64,000 nt of DNA from Armillaria gallica (GCA_037576215.1 JBANDB010000014.1:1798001-1862000); one strand, 5' to 3'; counted from the stretch's first letter, positions 18,708 to 31,115 are shown. Notes: a model not told the origin generated them from the letters alone. Numbers and translations are program-made.

Positions 18708-19471
18708 AATCAATGAGTTCAGTAGTGACTTTAAAGTCATCTTTGGGTGATGGTGGTAGTTGGGACAGAACCAAAGGGGGGATCAGATGTGGGGAATGGC
18801 CCATGCGCAGTTGGAAATCTGAAAAGCCGGTAGAAGCATTTACCATATTCATCATATTAAAACAAATGATGGGTAGTGCAGCCACCCAGCCTTTTTGATT
18901 GTGGTCAACATGGTAATGGATTGTTTGATTGACAGTCTTGTTTGACTGCTCTGAAGCGCCATCAGTTTGGGGGTGAAACAAGGAGGACATGTCCAAATGG
19001 ACACCAGTTAAGGCATTGAGGGCTTTCCAAAATTTGGAGACAAACAGCTTGTCTCTGTCAGAGACAATGGAAAGAGGCAGTTCATTTTCACAATACCATT
19101 CATTAAAGAATAAGGTTGCAAACTGTTCAGCAGTAATATCAGTATGAGTGGGAATGATCCGAATGTTGGAATCCAGATGATCTGTAAATGTAGCGATGCA
19201 GTTGAAACCCTTGTCCTCCAGCAGGGGACCAATGAAGTCTATGGCTACAGAATCACCTTGAGAATTGGGTATTGCCAGGGGATGCAAGAGGCCAGCCGAT
19301 TTAGTGGTAGGGGATTTGTTGCAAAGGCAGTCTAGGCAAGTGGGGATGTAAGCCTGTTCCAAATCCCTGTGCATATTCAGCCAGTAATAAGAGTCACAGA
19401 GAGCAGAGTAGGCCATATTGAGACTGGCATGACCAAGAGAGTCATGTGCAAGCCTGAAAAGGTGCTCACGG
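18708..19471 (-). pseudogene. Ty3-A integrase core
   Basis: The frame 19416 downward reads YYWLNMHRDLEQAYIPTCLD, then the catalytic set: Asp in VAIDFIGPL, Asp in IVSDRDKLF and Glu in QTDGASEQSNKTV. It is cut on one side by repeat R1 at 19471 and on the other by Ty3-B at 18707. The catalytic residues are preserved, but the protein cannot be made whole. Confidence 0.85.
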
Positions 19472-21183
19472 TGTCACGCCCACAGCGTGTCTAAGGGTGT
19501 AATTTTGCAAAATGTCATACCTTACACTTTAGCAATGCAGAGGCATCGCAAGCAGGCTGACAGTGCAAGTGGCACATGAAGAAGCAAGGTCACCAAGGTA
19601 GAGAGCTCTATAATAGAAAAAGAAGCAACAGAATTAAAACATAAGGACTTCATTGTTGCACTGTACCTTACAGGCATGCACGGCAACAAGGCCAAAGGGC
19701 AAGCTAGATTGCCAAACCACCCGTTTGCAATAGAGGACTCAGCTGGAGTGGGATGTGCTTGTATGCGGGCTGAGGCTAATTTAGATAACAATGCATCTGT
19801 AATCTATGACATGTGGTCCCTGGAGATCTGGAAAAACAATATCACGTGCGGGGTAATCAAGAGAACTCCAGGCATGGCCTAGAAACAGGCTTCAGCCGAT
19901 GGAAATAGTGAGTGGACTGGAAAGCCGAGGCATTTCTTGGTTACTGAGTCTAGAACATGATGCTGTCACCTTCAGAGCAGACCCGAAAGCCAAATACAAA
20001 GTGTGATCAGTGATCGAGGATTAAGCAGCTATTGAGTATATGCTTGTGAGCTACTCTGCCGCTAGGGTGAGCGACGTCGACATCACTTAGCTCTTTGAGG
20101 ATACTAAAAAGAGGAACAAGTGGCATACTGCCTAGAGCGCTGGGCCAACTTGGATGAGGAATACCCAGCTGAAAAAGAAGTAAACTACTAAAAATCTGTT
20201 TGTAACAATCAATCTCCTGTAGTATAAGTAGAGTAGATTTTCATGTATTAAAGCTAAGCTATCTACCCCCCACATAATGTAATAAAGTTTCAGTTTGGAT
20301 CTGGACTTGTTGCGCCATGTAAGAGTTAGTGACTTCGAGCCTCAGCTACAATGCAAGTTTAGTGAGCTCACAGAGAAATTGAATAAGAGAGAAATTTTGG
20401 ATACAAACTTCAGTTTACTTGAGATAAGAAAGAGATTTGGAAGCAGTGATGTTGCACCTGTCTCGAGAGGTTTACTTGGTTACATCTGAGAGAGAGCTCT
20501 GTTCCTTTCCTGGTTCAGTGTAAGAAAGAGAAGTTGTATTGTGCCGGCCTCTGTGTAGGTCTAGAAGTAGTTGCAAGAGAATCAGCCAGATTGAGCTGTT
20601 CTAGCAGTTGCACAAAGTGTGACAGGTGTGTGCAGTTGGACCTCGCGGCATCATTGTTAGGGCGAGCGCACTGTGTGTGAGGACTTGTGGGGATGGTTTT
20701 GAGAGTAATTGAGACTTGAGTGGGAGTGCCGAGGGCCTCCATCGTGATGAGTTTGGAAGTCAGGTTTAGCCACTAAGAGAAAGGTGGTGTTGCGTGCAGA
20801 TTAGATCTTGTGGTGGGTCATACTTAGCGAGCTCACTGATTGGACTTGGTCGTTTTGCAGATCTGCATATCCATGTGTTTTGTCTTTGAAATATCTTTAG
20901 CCTTGAGGGTTGCATGGTTCACCATGCTCTCTTGTAAAAAGCTCCGAAAAGATAGAGAATTTGAGACTAGCTTGATAATACTACATTGTTGTGCATATCA
21001 TTCTAGCAAGCTCACTAAGAGAAATTGAGATACTGTCAGTGCGCAAGTGAAATTAAAATCCTTGCTCCCCTCCACACTTAAGGAGATTGTGTGTGTGTAT
21101 GTTTTGTGGGATTGAGTTAGGTTTAGTGTGTGTTCATGCTAGGCTGTGCTCAGTTTCACGGGTGCCCATCACCAGCCTTGTCA
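19472..21183. repeat. 1.7-kb repeat R1 (possible solo LTR)
   Basis: Matches 21696-25096 (minus the TIR insertion) along its whole length. It begins TGTCACGCCCACAGCG and ends CACCAGCCTTGTCA. It holds a TATAAGTAG box, AATAAAG and CT-rich stretches but no convincing ORF. TGTCA occurs at both ends. Keeping one TGTCA restores the Ty3-A frame (DIC...REHLF), so it may be the target duplicate. A long solo LTR is the best guess. Confidence 0.65.
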
Positions 21184-21695
21184 ACAGATATCACTGAACC
21201 AAGGAATGAGGAGGCGATCACCAATATACCAGAGTCTGTTGAGTTCACTCACATTAGGTAAAATGGACTGGCCTGAGATGAACTTTTTACAAAACTCATC
21301 TTCGGTGTATCCCAACTTGATGTCATCCAAAATCTGTTTGTGAATTTCGATGTTCAAGACAGCATTTACAGAAGAATTGGACCCAGACCATTGCGACCAA
21401 TTATTTGGTTGAATCTCATTTGGGTCAGCATCAGATATGAATTCAGGTTCAGTTATGGGGAGACGAGAGAGAGCATCTGCCACAGTATTGTCCTCACCTT
21501 GAATGTAGCTGATAGTGAAGTCATATTGCGACATCAGCTCCATCCAACAGGCTTAGCAATGAGACAGATCTTGCTGTTTATTGAAGTTCTCCAGGGTTCA
21601 GTGGTCAGTATAAACCTTAAACAAAGAGCCTAAGAGATCAGTTCTCCATTTCTTGAGGGCACGAATGATAGCAAGCAGTTCCTTCTCATGAATGG
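21184..21695 (-). pseudogene. Ty3-A RNase H end and integrase linker
   Basis: Between the two 1.7-kb repeats the minus strand reads a [19 protein letters not shown] stretch, then MELMSQYDFTISYIQGEDN and VADALSRLPI, which are the classic end of a Ty3 RNase H domain and linker. Small frame breaks are present. It is severed from RT upstream and integrase downstream. Confidence 0.8.
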
Positions 21696-24600
21696 TGTCA
21701 TGCCCACAGCGTGTCTAAGGGTGTAATTTTGCAAAATGTCATACCTTACACTTTAGCAATGCAGAGGCATCGCAAGCGGGCTGACAGTGCAAGTGGCACG
21801 CAAAGAAGCAAGGTCACTGAGGTAGAGAGCTCTATAACAGAAAAAGAAGCCACAGGATTAAAACATAAGGACTTTGTCGTTGCACTGTACCTTACGGGCA
21901 TGCACGGTGATGAGCCTCCAGGCTCTGTATGCTCAGAATTCGTGGATTTTGCCTGCTAATTAACGCTACTGTCCCTTCAACGGACTTTCAGCAAACCAAT
22001 GATTGCACACCCACTGATACCACTTTCATCCTACGGCAACCACTCCTTATGCGCTCTGTTATCCATCCCATCTTGCCACGCATCATAATTGCCGTACTTC
22101 ATCACGGCAAGGCACCTTCGATTAACAATCATCCCAATACAGAATTGATGCATCACTCAGAAGCACCAGTTGACGCGCTCATTGATCACTTAATGAAAAT
22201 GACATGATTGACTCGAGTACCCTCCCAGCTACGATAATTAAAGCTACGGCAACTACAGACCGCGTTTACTAAGGCTGTTACTTTGCCAAGGCCTCAAGAA
22301 AACGTTACCCCACGCGTATTCCTCAGTACGACGACTATCGCTCAGTAATCCGCAGCTAAACAGCACCTAACGATCCGTGCATCGCTCAATCAAAACCATA
22401 TGGTTCACATCCATACGTGGCAACGTCGACGAGTTGCTGTTACTTTAGAAGACCAAGGACCATATGTTACCTATGATTTTTACAAAGCCAAGGCTTTATG
22501 GCCTTACTAAGTCTCGCATATCTACTCTATTTATAAATTCGTACTTGTAGTATAAAAACTAGTTAGAAAACGTAGTTCGAAGGCAGTTCATCTCCAGTTG
22601 ACCCCAGACTACGTCAATTATCGTCATGCTCTAGTCTATTGCCAGTAAACAACATTTATTCACTGTTCTACGGCAATATACCGTTTGCACCAGCATATTC
22701 TTGATCGCACGTCGACTCTTGAGCTCACCAGAGTTATCTCACGGTTTTGACTGTGAAGAGTCCTTCGCTATGCGCTCTTTGCTCTTAACACTATTGGTGC
22801 ATGCTCGTACTGTGCCAATATGTGATCGCCGTGCTATACCTCGCCCACGTTATCTTTTATAGGCCGTCATCATTTCACTTTCACACCATTGGAGTTTTTA
22901 CCATTTCTCTTTCGCCATCGTTATCGTCGCCCACTTGGGTAGTCTCAGAGCAGACTTAGGATCAGTTTCAGCCAGTTTTCGTATAGTATCAGTCCCCCGA
23001 GTGGACTTGAAGGTTAGTTTGACATAGGATAAGATCGTTTCAGTACCAGACAAGTTTCGACATCGACTCAGCACCCTCGCATCATATAGGACCAGTATCG
23101 CCACCAGTTTTCATAGTTCCACATTTTCTCTCGCCAGTCCACCCTCAGCACCTCGTTCCACGTTTATTTCGCCACTCGCAGTCCCCACGCCGTTTTCTCA
23201 TCGCCTCGCTCGCCCATAGACTATTGCCAACTGTTTAGTCTATTCTCCATCGATCACCTCGCTCCGATTAATGTCCAGCGACATTTTCTAGTCTCGCAGC
23301 ACATTTTCTCATATGGATTCGTGGTATTCACGTCATACCTGTTTTTGTTCCCTCTCATTTCGAGAGATCCCTACTGGCTTGAAGCCATAGCATTTAGTAC
23401 TCGACTACCAAGCAGTACTACTTCGCAGACTTAAAGTCACAGTGTATTCTTGCATATAGAGGAATTGTTCTACTGCACGGAGGTGCCCCGAACCACTCGC
23501 ACACATGATCGCCTTGATTGCCATGCCACTATGTTAATTAACCAAGCTCATTCCGAGTTGGTGTTGCCGTTGCCACGGAAGTCTTAGGCCCATCAACGGC
23601 AACAAGGCTGAAGGGCGAGCTAGATTGCCAAACCACCCGTCTGCAATAGAGGACTCAGCTGGAGTGAGATGTGCTTGTACGTGGGCCGAGGCTAATTTAG
23701 ATAACGATGCATCTGTAATCTATGACGTGTGGTCCCTGGAGATCCAGAAAAACGATATCACATGCGAGGTAATCAAGAGAACCCCAGGCATGGCCTAGAA
23801 ACAGGCTTCAGCCAATGGAAGTAGCGAGCAGACTGGAAAGCTGAGGCATTTCTTGGTTACTGAGTCTAGAACATGACGCTGTCACCTTCAGAGCAGACCC
23901 AAAAGCCGAATATGAAGTATGATCGGTGATTGAGGATTAAGCAGCTATTGAGTGCACGCTCACGAGCTACTCTGCTGCTAGGGCGAGCGACGTCGACATC
24001 GCTTAGCTCTTTGAGGATACTAAAAAGAGGAACAAGTGGCATGCTGCCTAGAGCGCTGGGCCAGCTCGGACGAGGAATACCCAGCCGAAAAAGAAGTAAA
24101 TTACGAAAAACCCATTTGTAACAATCAATCTCCTGTAGTATAAGTAGGGTAGATTTTCATGTATTAGAGGCAAGATACCTACCCCCCACATACAGTAATA
24201 AAGTTTCAGTTTGGATCTGGACTTGTTGCGATGCGTAAGAGTTAGTAGCTTCGAGCCTCGGCTAGAACGCAAGTTTAGTGAGCTCACAGAGAAATAGAAC
24301 AAGAGAAACATTTTGGATAAAAACTTCGGTTTACTTGAGATAAGAAAGAGATTTGGGGCAGTGATGCTGCACCCATCTTGAGAGTTTGCTGAGATAAATC
24401 TGAGAGAAAAGCTCTGTTCCTTTTCTGGTTCAGTGTAAAAGGAGAATTTGTGTTGTGTTGGTCTCTGTGTAGGTCTAGAAGTAGTTGCAAGGGAATCAGC
24501 CAGCTTGAGCTGTTCTAGCAGTTGCACAAAGTGTGACAGGTGTGCGCAGTTGGACCTCGCGGCACCATTGTTAGGGCGAGTGCACTGTGTGTGAGGATTT

Positions 24601-25096
24601 GCGGGGACGGTTCTGAAAGTAATTAAGACTTGAGTGGGAGTGCCGAGGGCCTCCATCGTGACGAGTTTGGAAGTCAGGTTTAGCCACTAAGAGAAAGGCG
24701 GCGTCGCGTGCGGATTAGATCTAGCGGTGAGTTGTACTTAGCGAGCTCACTGACCAAACTTGGTCAACTTGCGGATCTGTGCATCTGTGTGTTCCGGCTA
24801 TTGAAATATATTTTGCCTCGAGGGTTGTGTGGTTCACCGTGCTCTCTTGTAAAAAGCTCCGAAGAGCTAGAGAATTTGAGACTAGCTTGAAAATACTACA
24901 TTGTTGCACGTATCGTTCTAGCGAGCTCACTGAGAGAAATTGGGATACTGTCAGTGCGCAAGTGGAATTAAAATCCTTGCTCCCCTCTGCACTTAAGGAG
25001 ATTGTGTGTGTGTGTTTAGTGGGGTTGAGTTGAGTTTGGTGTGTGTTCACACTAGGCCATGCTCAGTTTCACAGGTGCCCATCACCAGCCTCGTCA
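21696..25096. repeat. 1.7-kb repeat R2, split by a TIR element
   Basis: Second copy of the repeat at 19472-21183: TGTCATGCCCACAGCG at the left, CACCAGCCTCGTCA at the right. It is interrupted at 21908-23595. Like R1 it lies in a GGTGTCA context inside Ty3-A; here GTGTC is expected from the conserved Asp-Thr codons of RNase H. Confidence 0.65.
21908..23595. mobile_element. Non-autonomous TIR DNA element in R2
   Basis: Comparison with R1 gives the empty site. The inserted 1688 bp start TGATGAGCCT and end AGGCCCATCA (terminal inverted repeats TGATG(A/G)GCCT). They are flanked by ACGG at 21904-21907 and 23596-23599. No long ORF is seen inside, so it would depend on a transposase made elsewhere. 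Superfamily not recognised. Confidence 0.65.
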
Positions 25097-26744
25097 GTGT
25101 GCATCCATCCCTCATTAGCTGTGTAAGTCCTCCAACGAGGCAACATCCTGTGCCTCCTCTAACAATGACTATGATAACATCCCTACTATCTATGGTGACA
25201 ATGACAATGACCAATGCTCTCTGCGACACAAAATGTAGTTGGAATCCTCTCCTCGCCAACCCATCATCTCTCGCAGCAATATCAATGTCAATCGCCCTCG
25301 TGTACAAGGTTTGTGTCTCTTCAAGACCTCAAATATATTGAAGGATTTGATATCAGTACCCATCTGCTGCCATGGGACCTGAATGAGCAAGCACCAACGA
25401 CAACGACAATAGTTAGTAGAACAATGGCAGCGGCAGGATGGGGGACTATTTCTCTGTGATGCGGGACCTTGAGAGTTGTTGGGGGGAGTGCTGCTGGGTA
25501 ATGGGATTGTGTGGGGAAGCACAGGAGAGCAGGAGATGTCAAGGAGGAGGACAGCACTAAGATCTGGACAACGATGGTGCACGATGATGATGACAGCCAC
25601 ACTTTTGGGCCTCAATGGAGAAGTTGAGGGTGCAATGAATGCACCTAGAATCACCACCATATAAAAATTCGCCCGCCCACTGCTGCCTGCTCTGCCAAAC
25701 ACTGACATGGACATTTCCTATCCCATGTAGCCATCCCAGGGACCCATACTCATACATCCCCCATTATTTTGATGGGGGAACATGAATCCTCTATTGGCCA
25801 GGTCCAATGATGCCCCTGTCATTGTGCATCGACACCCCATCCCCATACCCAGGCTCCCTCCCCATATCCTCCCTTACGGCCTAGCTACCATGACAATGAC
25901 CTCACTACCCCCATTTTTGACATTGGGGAATCTAGTGGTGAGGTCTGTTTCCTCCTCCGACCTCCTCGTCGCTGTCGACAAGATTTCAGCCTCTTTTCAT
26001 CCATTTTACCAGTGTGCCGTGACCCTATATGACCTCGCAACCACCCCAAACTGACTCAGAGGTTGCCGTTCCAGCAAACAACACCTCCTGTGGCTGCTGC
26101 TGACTTGTGTACCTGCCATGCTTGCTACATGGATTTTATAATTTTATAATTTTGTATTTATCCATAGTATTCATAATATAATTACCTACGCTTGAACAAC
26201 ATTAATATTACCAACTGTGTTAGAATTCATGTGCTCATTTTGTAACAGTTTGTGGGCCAGCTTCGAGCTGTCTCTTCTTTTCCCATTACCACCATTGATG
26301 CTGACAACCATGGTAAGCAGGCCCTCTGCTATTTTGTTCTCTTCTGTTATACTCAATGTTCATTATTTAGATACAGTCTGTACTCAGCTTAAGAGAGGAG
26401 CAGCTTAACATTGCTATTAGGCTGCTCCATCTGAAGACTGAATACTTCCATGTTGCTGAACAAAGAATACATACTGCACTCAAGGCATAGGTTCATAGGA
26501 GAGATTTTATCAGCTGCCTGGTAAGTAGCCATTTCATTACTGTTGGTTTCACTTCTCATCTCTCCAATTAGACCTCGTTTTGCTTGAGATTGACTAGTTT
26601 CGTTGCATCAGGATGCTCTACATTGGATGCTGAAGGCATTGTGCTTGTGATCAATAGTCAGTCTTTTCTTATTGCCGTCTCCTTCAATTGCCCACAGTGG
26701 ATTCGGACTCGTACCTGCCATGCTTGCAACAGCCCACATTGGCT
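25097..26744. other. Unidentified insert replacing the Ty3-A RT core
   Basis: The Ty3-A frame stops at GKIWSKL (about 26745) and resumes only with RNase H at 21695, so the RT catalytic core (YLDD region) is absent. The intervening sequence has no clear ORF. GTACCTGCCATGCTTG occurs twice (26109 and 26711). A possible spliced stretch near 26255-26480 reads TQLKREQLNIAIRLLHLKTE. I cannot assign it; it may be a fragment of another transposon. Confidence 0.35.
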
Positions 26745-27896
26745 AAGTTTGGACCAGATTTTTCCTTGGGCAGCATCAGTGAGAATGTCATTGACATGAG
26801 AAAGAGGATGCTTATCAGCAACAATGTTCATATTGAGCTGACAAAAATCATTAACCCAACAGGGCAAGACAGTTTTATCAGGTTTAGGGACAAGAAAAGC
26901 CAGGAAAGCGTAAGGTGAGGAAGATGGACAGATTCTACCTGTGTCGAGGTGGTGCTTAATCAAGCTTTGCCATGCGTCTCAGTATTTTCATGGACAGGTG
27001 TATGAGTGAGCTGCAATAGTTTTGTTAGCATCTTTGAGTTTGATAAAACATTTTACTTCAGCAGGCATGTCATCGATGTGTGCCAGAGGTTCAAAGACAT
27101 CTTTGTATTCATCTTTGATCCCAGCACCCAAATCAGATAAATGCTCTTGAAACTCAAGGAATTCAATGCGTTCATGAACAGCACAGATGGAATCAGAATC
27201 ACAAAGTTTATTGTAATTAGGGTCATTAAGAACAGTATATGCAGTATCAGTAGAGAACAGTGTGTGAAACAGTAGAAAGTTATTCGTAGAGGCATAATCG
27301 TTACAAAGTGTGTTACAAGCAGAATGATGGGATGGTACAGAAATGACAGTATGATTCAATGTTGGATGTAAAAGGTTGAAACCAGAGGTCTTGTCAAATA
27401 CAGAATGTTCAGAAGGATCAATTACTAATTTATTCACAGCCAGAAAAGGGAGGCCTAGAATTATATCAGTACAGAGGTTCGGAGCAATTATTGCATGTAC
27501 AGTGCGGGAGGTCCACTGGTTCTTACATGCATGCAGTTTCAGTTTGACCCAGGAGTGTAGGGAAGTATCAGATGAAGAACTATCTTGAAAAGCGATAGTC
27601 ATGGAAATAGGTTTCAGTAAGGGACAGATTTTAAGCTTTAAGCGAGCGACAAGTTCAGGCCAAATTAAAACTAAATGAGAACCATCATCAATTAATGTGC
27701 TTGTCTGCATATAAGAGAGGAAATTAGAAGGGGAGGATCTATCTTTGATGGCACATGGCCATACCAAGTGATCCAGGGCAAAAGGAACCTTGGTAGAGGT
27801 GGGAACAGCACATATAGGATGTACTTTATCAAAGCAAGGCGGCAGAGAAACAGAGCAGTTTGAAGGATGAGCAGCCTCATTATCAGAGTCAACCAA
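26745..27896 (-). pseudogene. Ty3-A protease and start of reverse transcriptase
   Basis: The frame 27896-26988 contains the protease region (SYMQTSTLIDDGSHLVLIWP, with the D-D-G-S active-site variant) and a linker (EYKDVFEPLAHIDDMPAEV). After a frame break comes RT: MIKHHLDTGRICPSSSPYAF, LVPKPDKTVLPCWVNDFCQL and GKIWSKL. RT is then cut off. Confidence 0.8.
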
Positions 27897-29029
27897 AAGG
27901 TTGTCATCATCTCCAATAATGCAGAAGGCGTTAGTTGGAGGTCCAGATGAAACAGGGAGAGAGGAGGCGATGACAGCAACAGGACCAGAAGCGATGTGTG
28001 AAGTGTCATGATGATGGAAGTGATAGAATTTAATAAGGGAACATCAGGTGCCAAGGTGACACCGTTGGCGAGCATAATGCCCCGATAAGTTGTAGGGTCT
28101 GGAAAGCCAAGGGTGCAGTCATTGGAAATATGCCCAACATTGATATGACAGCACTTCCTGCAACCTTTATGCTTATCCAAGTAGTCCCTCATAGGGTCAG
28201 TAAGATCACCAATTCCAGGAGTGCGAGGGCATGAAGGGGGATTCAAGCCAGAAGCTGCCATAGTCACTGTGGGGGTAGAGGAAGAGGTGGTGGAAGGGAC
28301 AGAGATGGTAGTATTAGAACGATAACCAGTGTTTTGGTGTTTAGTGGCTAAATTAGGTTGGATGTTGGATGCTGGACATTTCTTGGACATTTCTTCCCAT
28401 TTGTGGAGATGGTCCTTGGTTCTGTTCTTGAAGCGAACAGCAGGCACGGTCCATTTCTGGATGTTGTTCAAATCCTGAACCTTCTTAATCTCCTCATCAT
28501 TCTTATATGCAGTCAATAGATGAGGAGCAAGGTTGGTTTCAAAATGATCGAGGAGTCATTTGTCAGAAATTTGATATGAGGTTTTGTTTAGCAAGGTAGC
28601 CTGTTTCCATAAGCAAGACAACCACTGAGAGATAGATTTATTGGATGATTGAGCAGAGGAGAGGATGGAGGAGCGAAAATCATGGGCCCAATGCTCGTCA
28701 AGGAAGTTAGCATGCATTTGATTGGTGAACTCAGGTATGGAGAGACCAACGAGGTCGGCACAATTGACATTGAACCAATCACAGACTAACTTGTCCTGAA
28801 AGCCAGTGATGAGCATGGGAATGATAGTGGTATTGGAGACTTTATCAGCATTCACGCTCATATAGTTTAAGGCTGAATATTCCCAGAGAGCAATTTCTGT
28901 TGCCTTGAGTTCATCACTACTATCGTGGATAATGGGAATGGCCTTTGGTTGAGAGTGCACAATGCAATCTTTAGTTGAGTTGGTGGACATGAGGTCATAG
29001 TATGGGAATGAAGATGGCTGAGTGAGCAT
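27692..29029 (-). pseudogene. Ty3-A Gag
   Basis: Two pieces (29029-28556 and 28516-27692) in different frames. The first encodes a capsid-like region (TKDCIVHSQPKAIPIIHDS, ISQWLSCLWKQATLL). The second has a zinc-knuckle-like CRKCCHINVGHISNDC followed by FPDPTTYRGIMLANG, typical of this Agaricomycete gypsy lineage. A stop and frame change separate them. Confidence 0.75.
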
Positions 29030-29396
29030 GATTCGAGGTGGAGATTCTAGAGGTAGAGAGTTGCATAGTGTATGGGTAGATAATACTAGGGATGGGGAAT
29101 GACAGGGTGGTGAAATGTCCAGTGTGGTATGGGTTCCTGTTAGAACTCATTAGGATAATGTTCAGTACAGAGTTATTGTTTCTTTACCCAAGTTTGGGAG
29201 AGTGTCGTTGTCTCAATGTCTTTATGACAGGTTTACCATTTGTCCCGGGAGAGGAGTGGTGTTGTAAGGACCTTTGGACAGTTTGGATAAGGGCAAGGTG
29301 ATCGTTTACAAGGCTGGTAGATGTAATCCACCTAAGTGAGTGAAACGATCAAGAGCAAGTCAGAGAACAGCATTGAAACTGTCATTTAAAAAAAAG

Positions 29397-29655
29397 TGAA
29401 AGCGCATTCTAGTTGAGAATGCAACACTCAGAACAAAACAGGAAATAATGAGATCAATGTGTGTTGATTGAAACGGTAGGTAAGAAAGCTAGCAAGAGGA
29501 GAGAAAAAAGGATGGAGGAAGATGGAGGTATGGTAGCAAAAGGTGGGGGCCCAAATGTTGGGGTAATTATATATATACGTCCACAGAATCTAAGTAGATA
29601 ATATCGATTAGTATTAGTCAGTCATAATCAGTATGTAGTAAGCACTAGGCTTACA
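29397..29655 (-). repeat. 5' LTR of Ty3-A
   Basis: 259 bp matching 9493-9753, bordered on the right by the target duplicate TCAGA. It contains the hairpin GCATTCT-AGTTG-AGAATGC at 29404-29422. Confidence 0.88.
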
Positions 29656-30030
29656 TCAGACAGATTATGGCACCTGAAAATATTATGAAATGCAAGACAG
29701 CATCAAACACTCTGTATCTTAGCCTGCAGAATGTATCATGGGCACGGCACATGCACCGTGCCTCCTGGTGGAGGTTCTTGACTGGTCCCAGGATTAAATT
29801 TCAGCTTGGTGTAAATTTACATTGCAGTATCTATGTATGAATAATTTAAATTTCTACTGAAAAGAACTTTATTTTCTTCAAAATAGAGACAAAATTTTAC
29901 TGTTGTTACAAGATAGACGAGTCAACAATTTCCCTAAATGCTGTGGCTGTGAAGGCAAATATAGTATGGGAACTGCTGACTAACCTTCCTTTTTTGAATT
30001 CTTTTTCGTTCAAATTTACCCAGACTCCTT
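29656..30030. other. AT-rich intergenic DNA, no gene seen
   Basis: Sequence between the Ty3-A target duplicate and the fold-back element. A short inverted repeat GGCACGG...CCGTGCC sits near 29735-29757. Nothing else is recognisable. Confidence 0.5.
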
Positions 30031-30708
30031 CCCATTCTCCTTTATAGGGGGTAAAAGCTGCTTCACAGCTATTTCTTAACTGAGGTTTATCTTATCTTAT
30101 CTCTCACATGACATTTGATCTTTCTGAACCTTATTTTATTTTACCCCCCATTATGGAGACTGGCAACAAACCGGGTGGTGCATTGTTCTTATTTGGCTGA
30201 AACTTCCACTCCCCCACTCACTGAAGGCTTGACAGTGAAGATATTCTTCAAATCTGCCTCATATTAGTGATATATGTCACCTCAAAATGTGTAACTAACA
30301 TAAATGTATAATTGATACCTGAAAAAATTTCTGCTACTGTACCATGTTGATGTTCTACTCACATATTCTACCGATTTGAGACTTTGAGTGCAGCTGAGCT
30401 GCTGCCACTCTTTCCTTTGCCAACGATGTCATGGCCTATATGCCTCAAAAAGTGCCTTGCACTGTGGCATAGTGCACAATCAAATTGAAAGCACTGAAAT
30501 GGCTCGAGTCGTCCTCTCTTCCCTCCACAATGAATGGCGTAGCCAAACATAGGCAATGCACCACATCGTTTGTTGCCAGTCTCTGTAATGGGGGGTAAAA
30601 TAAAATAAGGTTCAGAAAGATCAAATGTCATGTGAGAGATAAGATAAGATAAACCTCAGTTAAGAAATAGCTGTGAAGCAGCTTTTACCCCCCATGAAGG
30701 AGAATGGG
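30031..30708. mobile_element. Fold-back (MITE-like) element with about 145-bp inverted arms
   Basis: Starts CCCATTCTCC and ends GGAGAATGGG. The arms (about 30031-30178 and 30558-30708) are near-perfect reverse complements, including GGGGGTAAAAGCTGCTTCAC and its complement. The central 380 bases carry no convincing ORF. A clear target duplication could not be found. Confidence 0.7.
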
Positions 30709-31115
30709 GGATACCCAGCATATTGAATGGAAAACCCCTATGGCAGGCCCTAGTCTGACCCCTCGCACGTGGCCATGGCAACCACTATAAACACTATCAG
30801 CCTTGCATAGGTAATCAAATGATCATTTCCACCATGGGAGACGTTGGCAAGTATCACCTCTTTCCTTCCTTCTCTTTGTTCCAGGCAGGCTTACCATGTT
30901 TGCCTTTGCAGTTCTGCAAGACATTGACTGTCCTTTCCTTCATTTTATTTCTCCTTCAACACTTTGCCTGGTGCTACAGCCACCTCTGTATCTTTGCCTT
31001 TCCTGTTCCTCTCTGGAAGAGCCGTTCTTTTCAACACATTCTCTGGTGCATCTTCTCTTGAATACCCGTTTGCCACCCATTCATTAGCTATGATAGCCTT
31101 TAGCAAACAATCACA

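Larger units (their letters stand above)
9493..29655 (-). mobile_element. Ty3/gypsy retrotransposon Ty3-A (old, broken, nested host)
   Basis: LTRs lie at 9493-9753 and 29397-29655, each TG...CA, and the element is flanked by the 5-bp target duplication TCAGA (9488-9492 and 29656-29660). It is read on the minus strand: gag near 29.0-27.7 kb, protease 27.9-27.0 kb, start of RT at 26.96 kb, RNase H end at 21.5 kb, integrase 19.47-18.70 kb, integrase tail and chromodomain 10.43-9.99 kb. It is interrupted by Ty3-B, two 1.7-kb repeats, a TIR element and an unidentified 1.6-kb stretch, and it has many stops. The LTRs have diverged far more than those of Ty3-B or Ty3-C, so it is the oldest of the three. 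Confidence 0.9.

Noticed and set aside
19472..25096. Small ORFs of 60-110 codons in the 1.7-kb repeats
   Set aside because: They are not kept in frame between R1 and R2 and carry no motif.
30368..30631. 87-codon ORF in the fold-back element
   Set aside because: Part of it is encoded by an inverted arm, and it has no recognisable motif.
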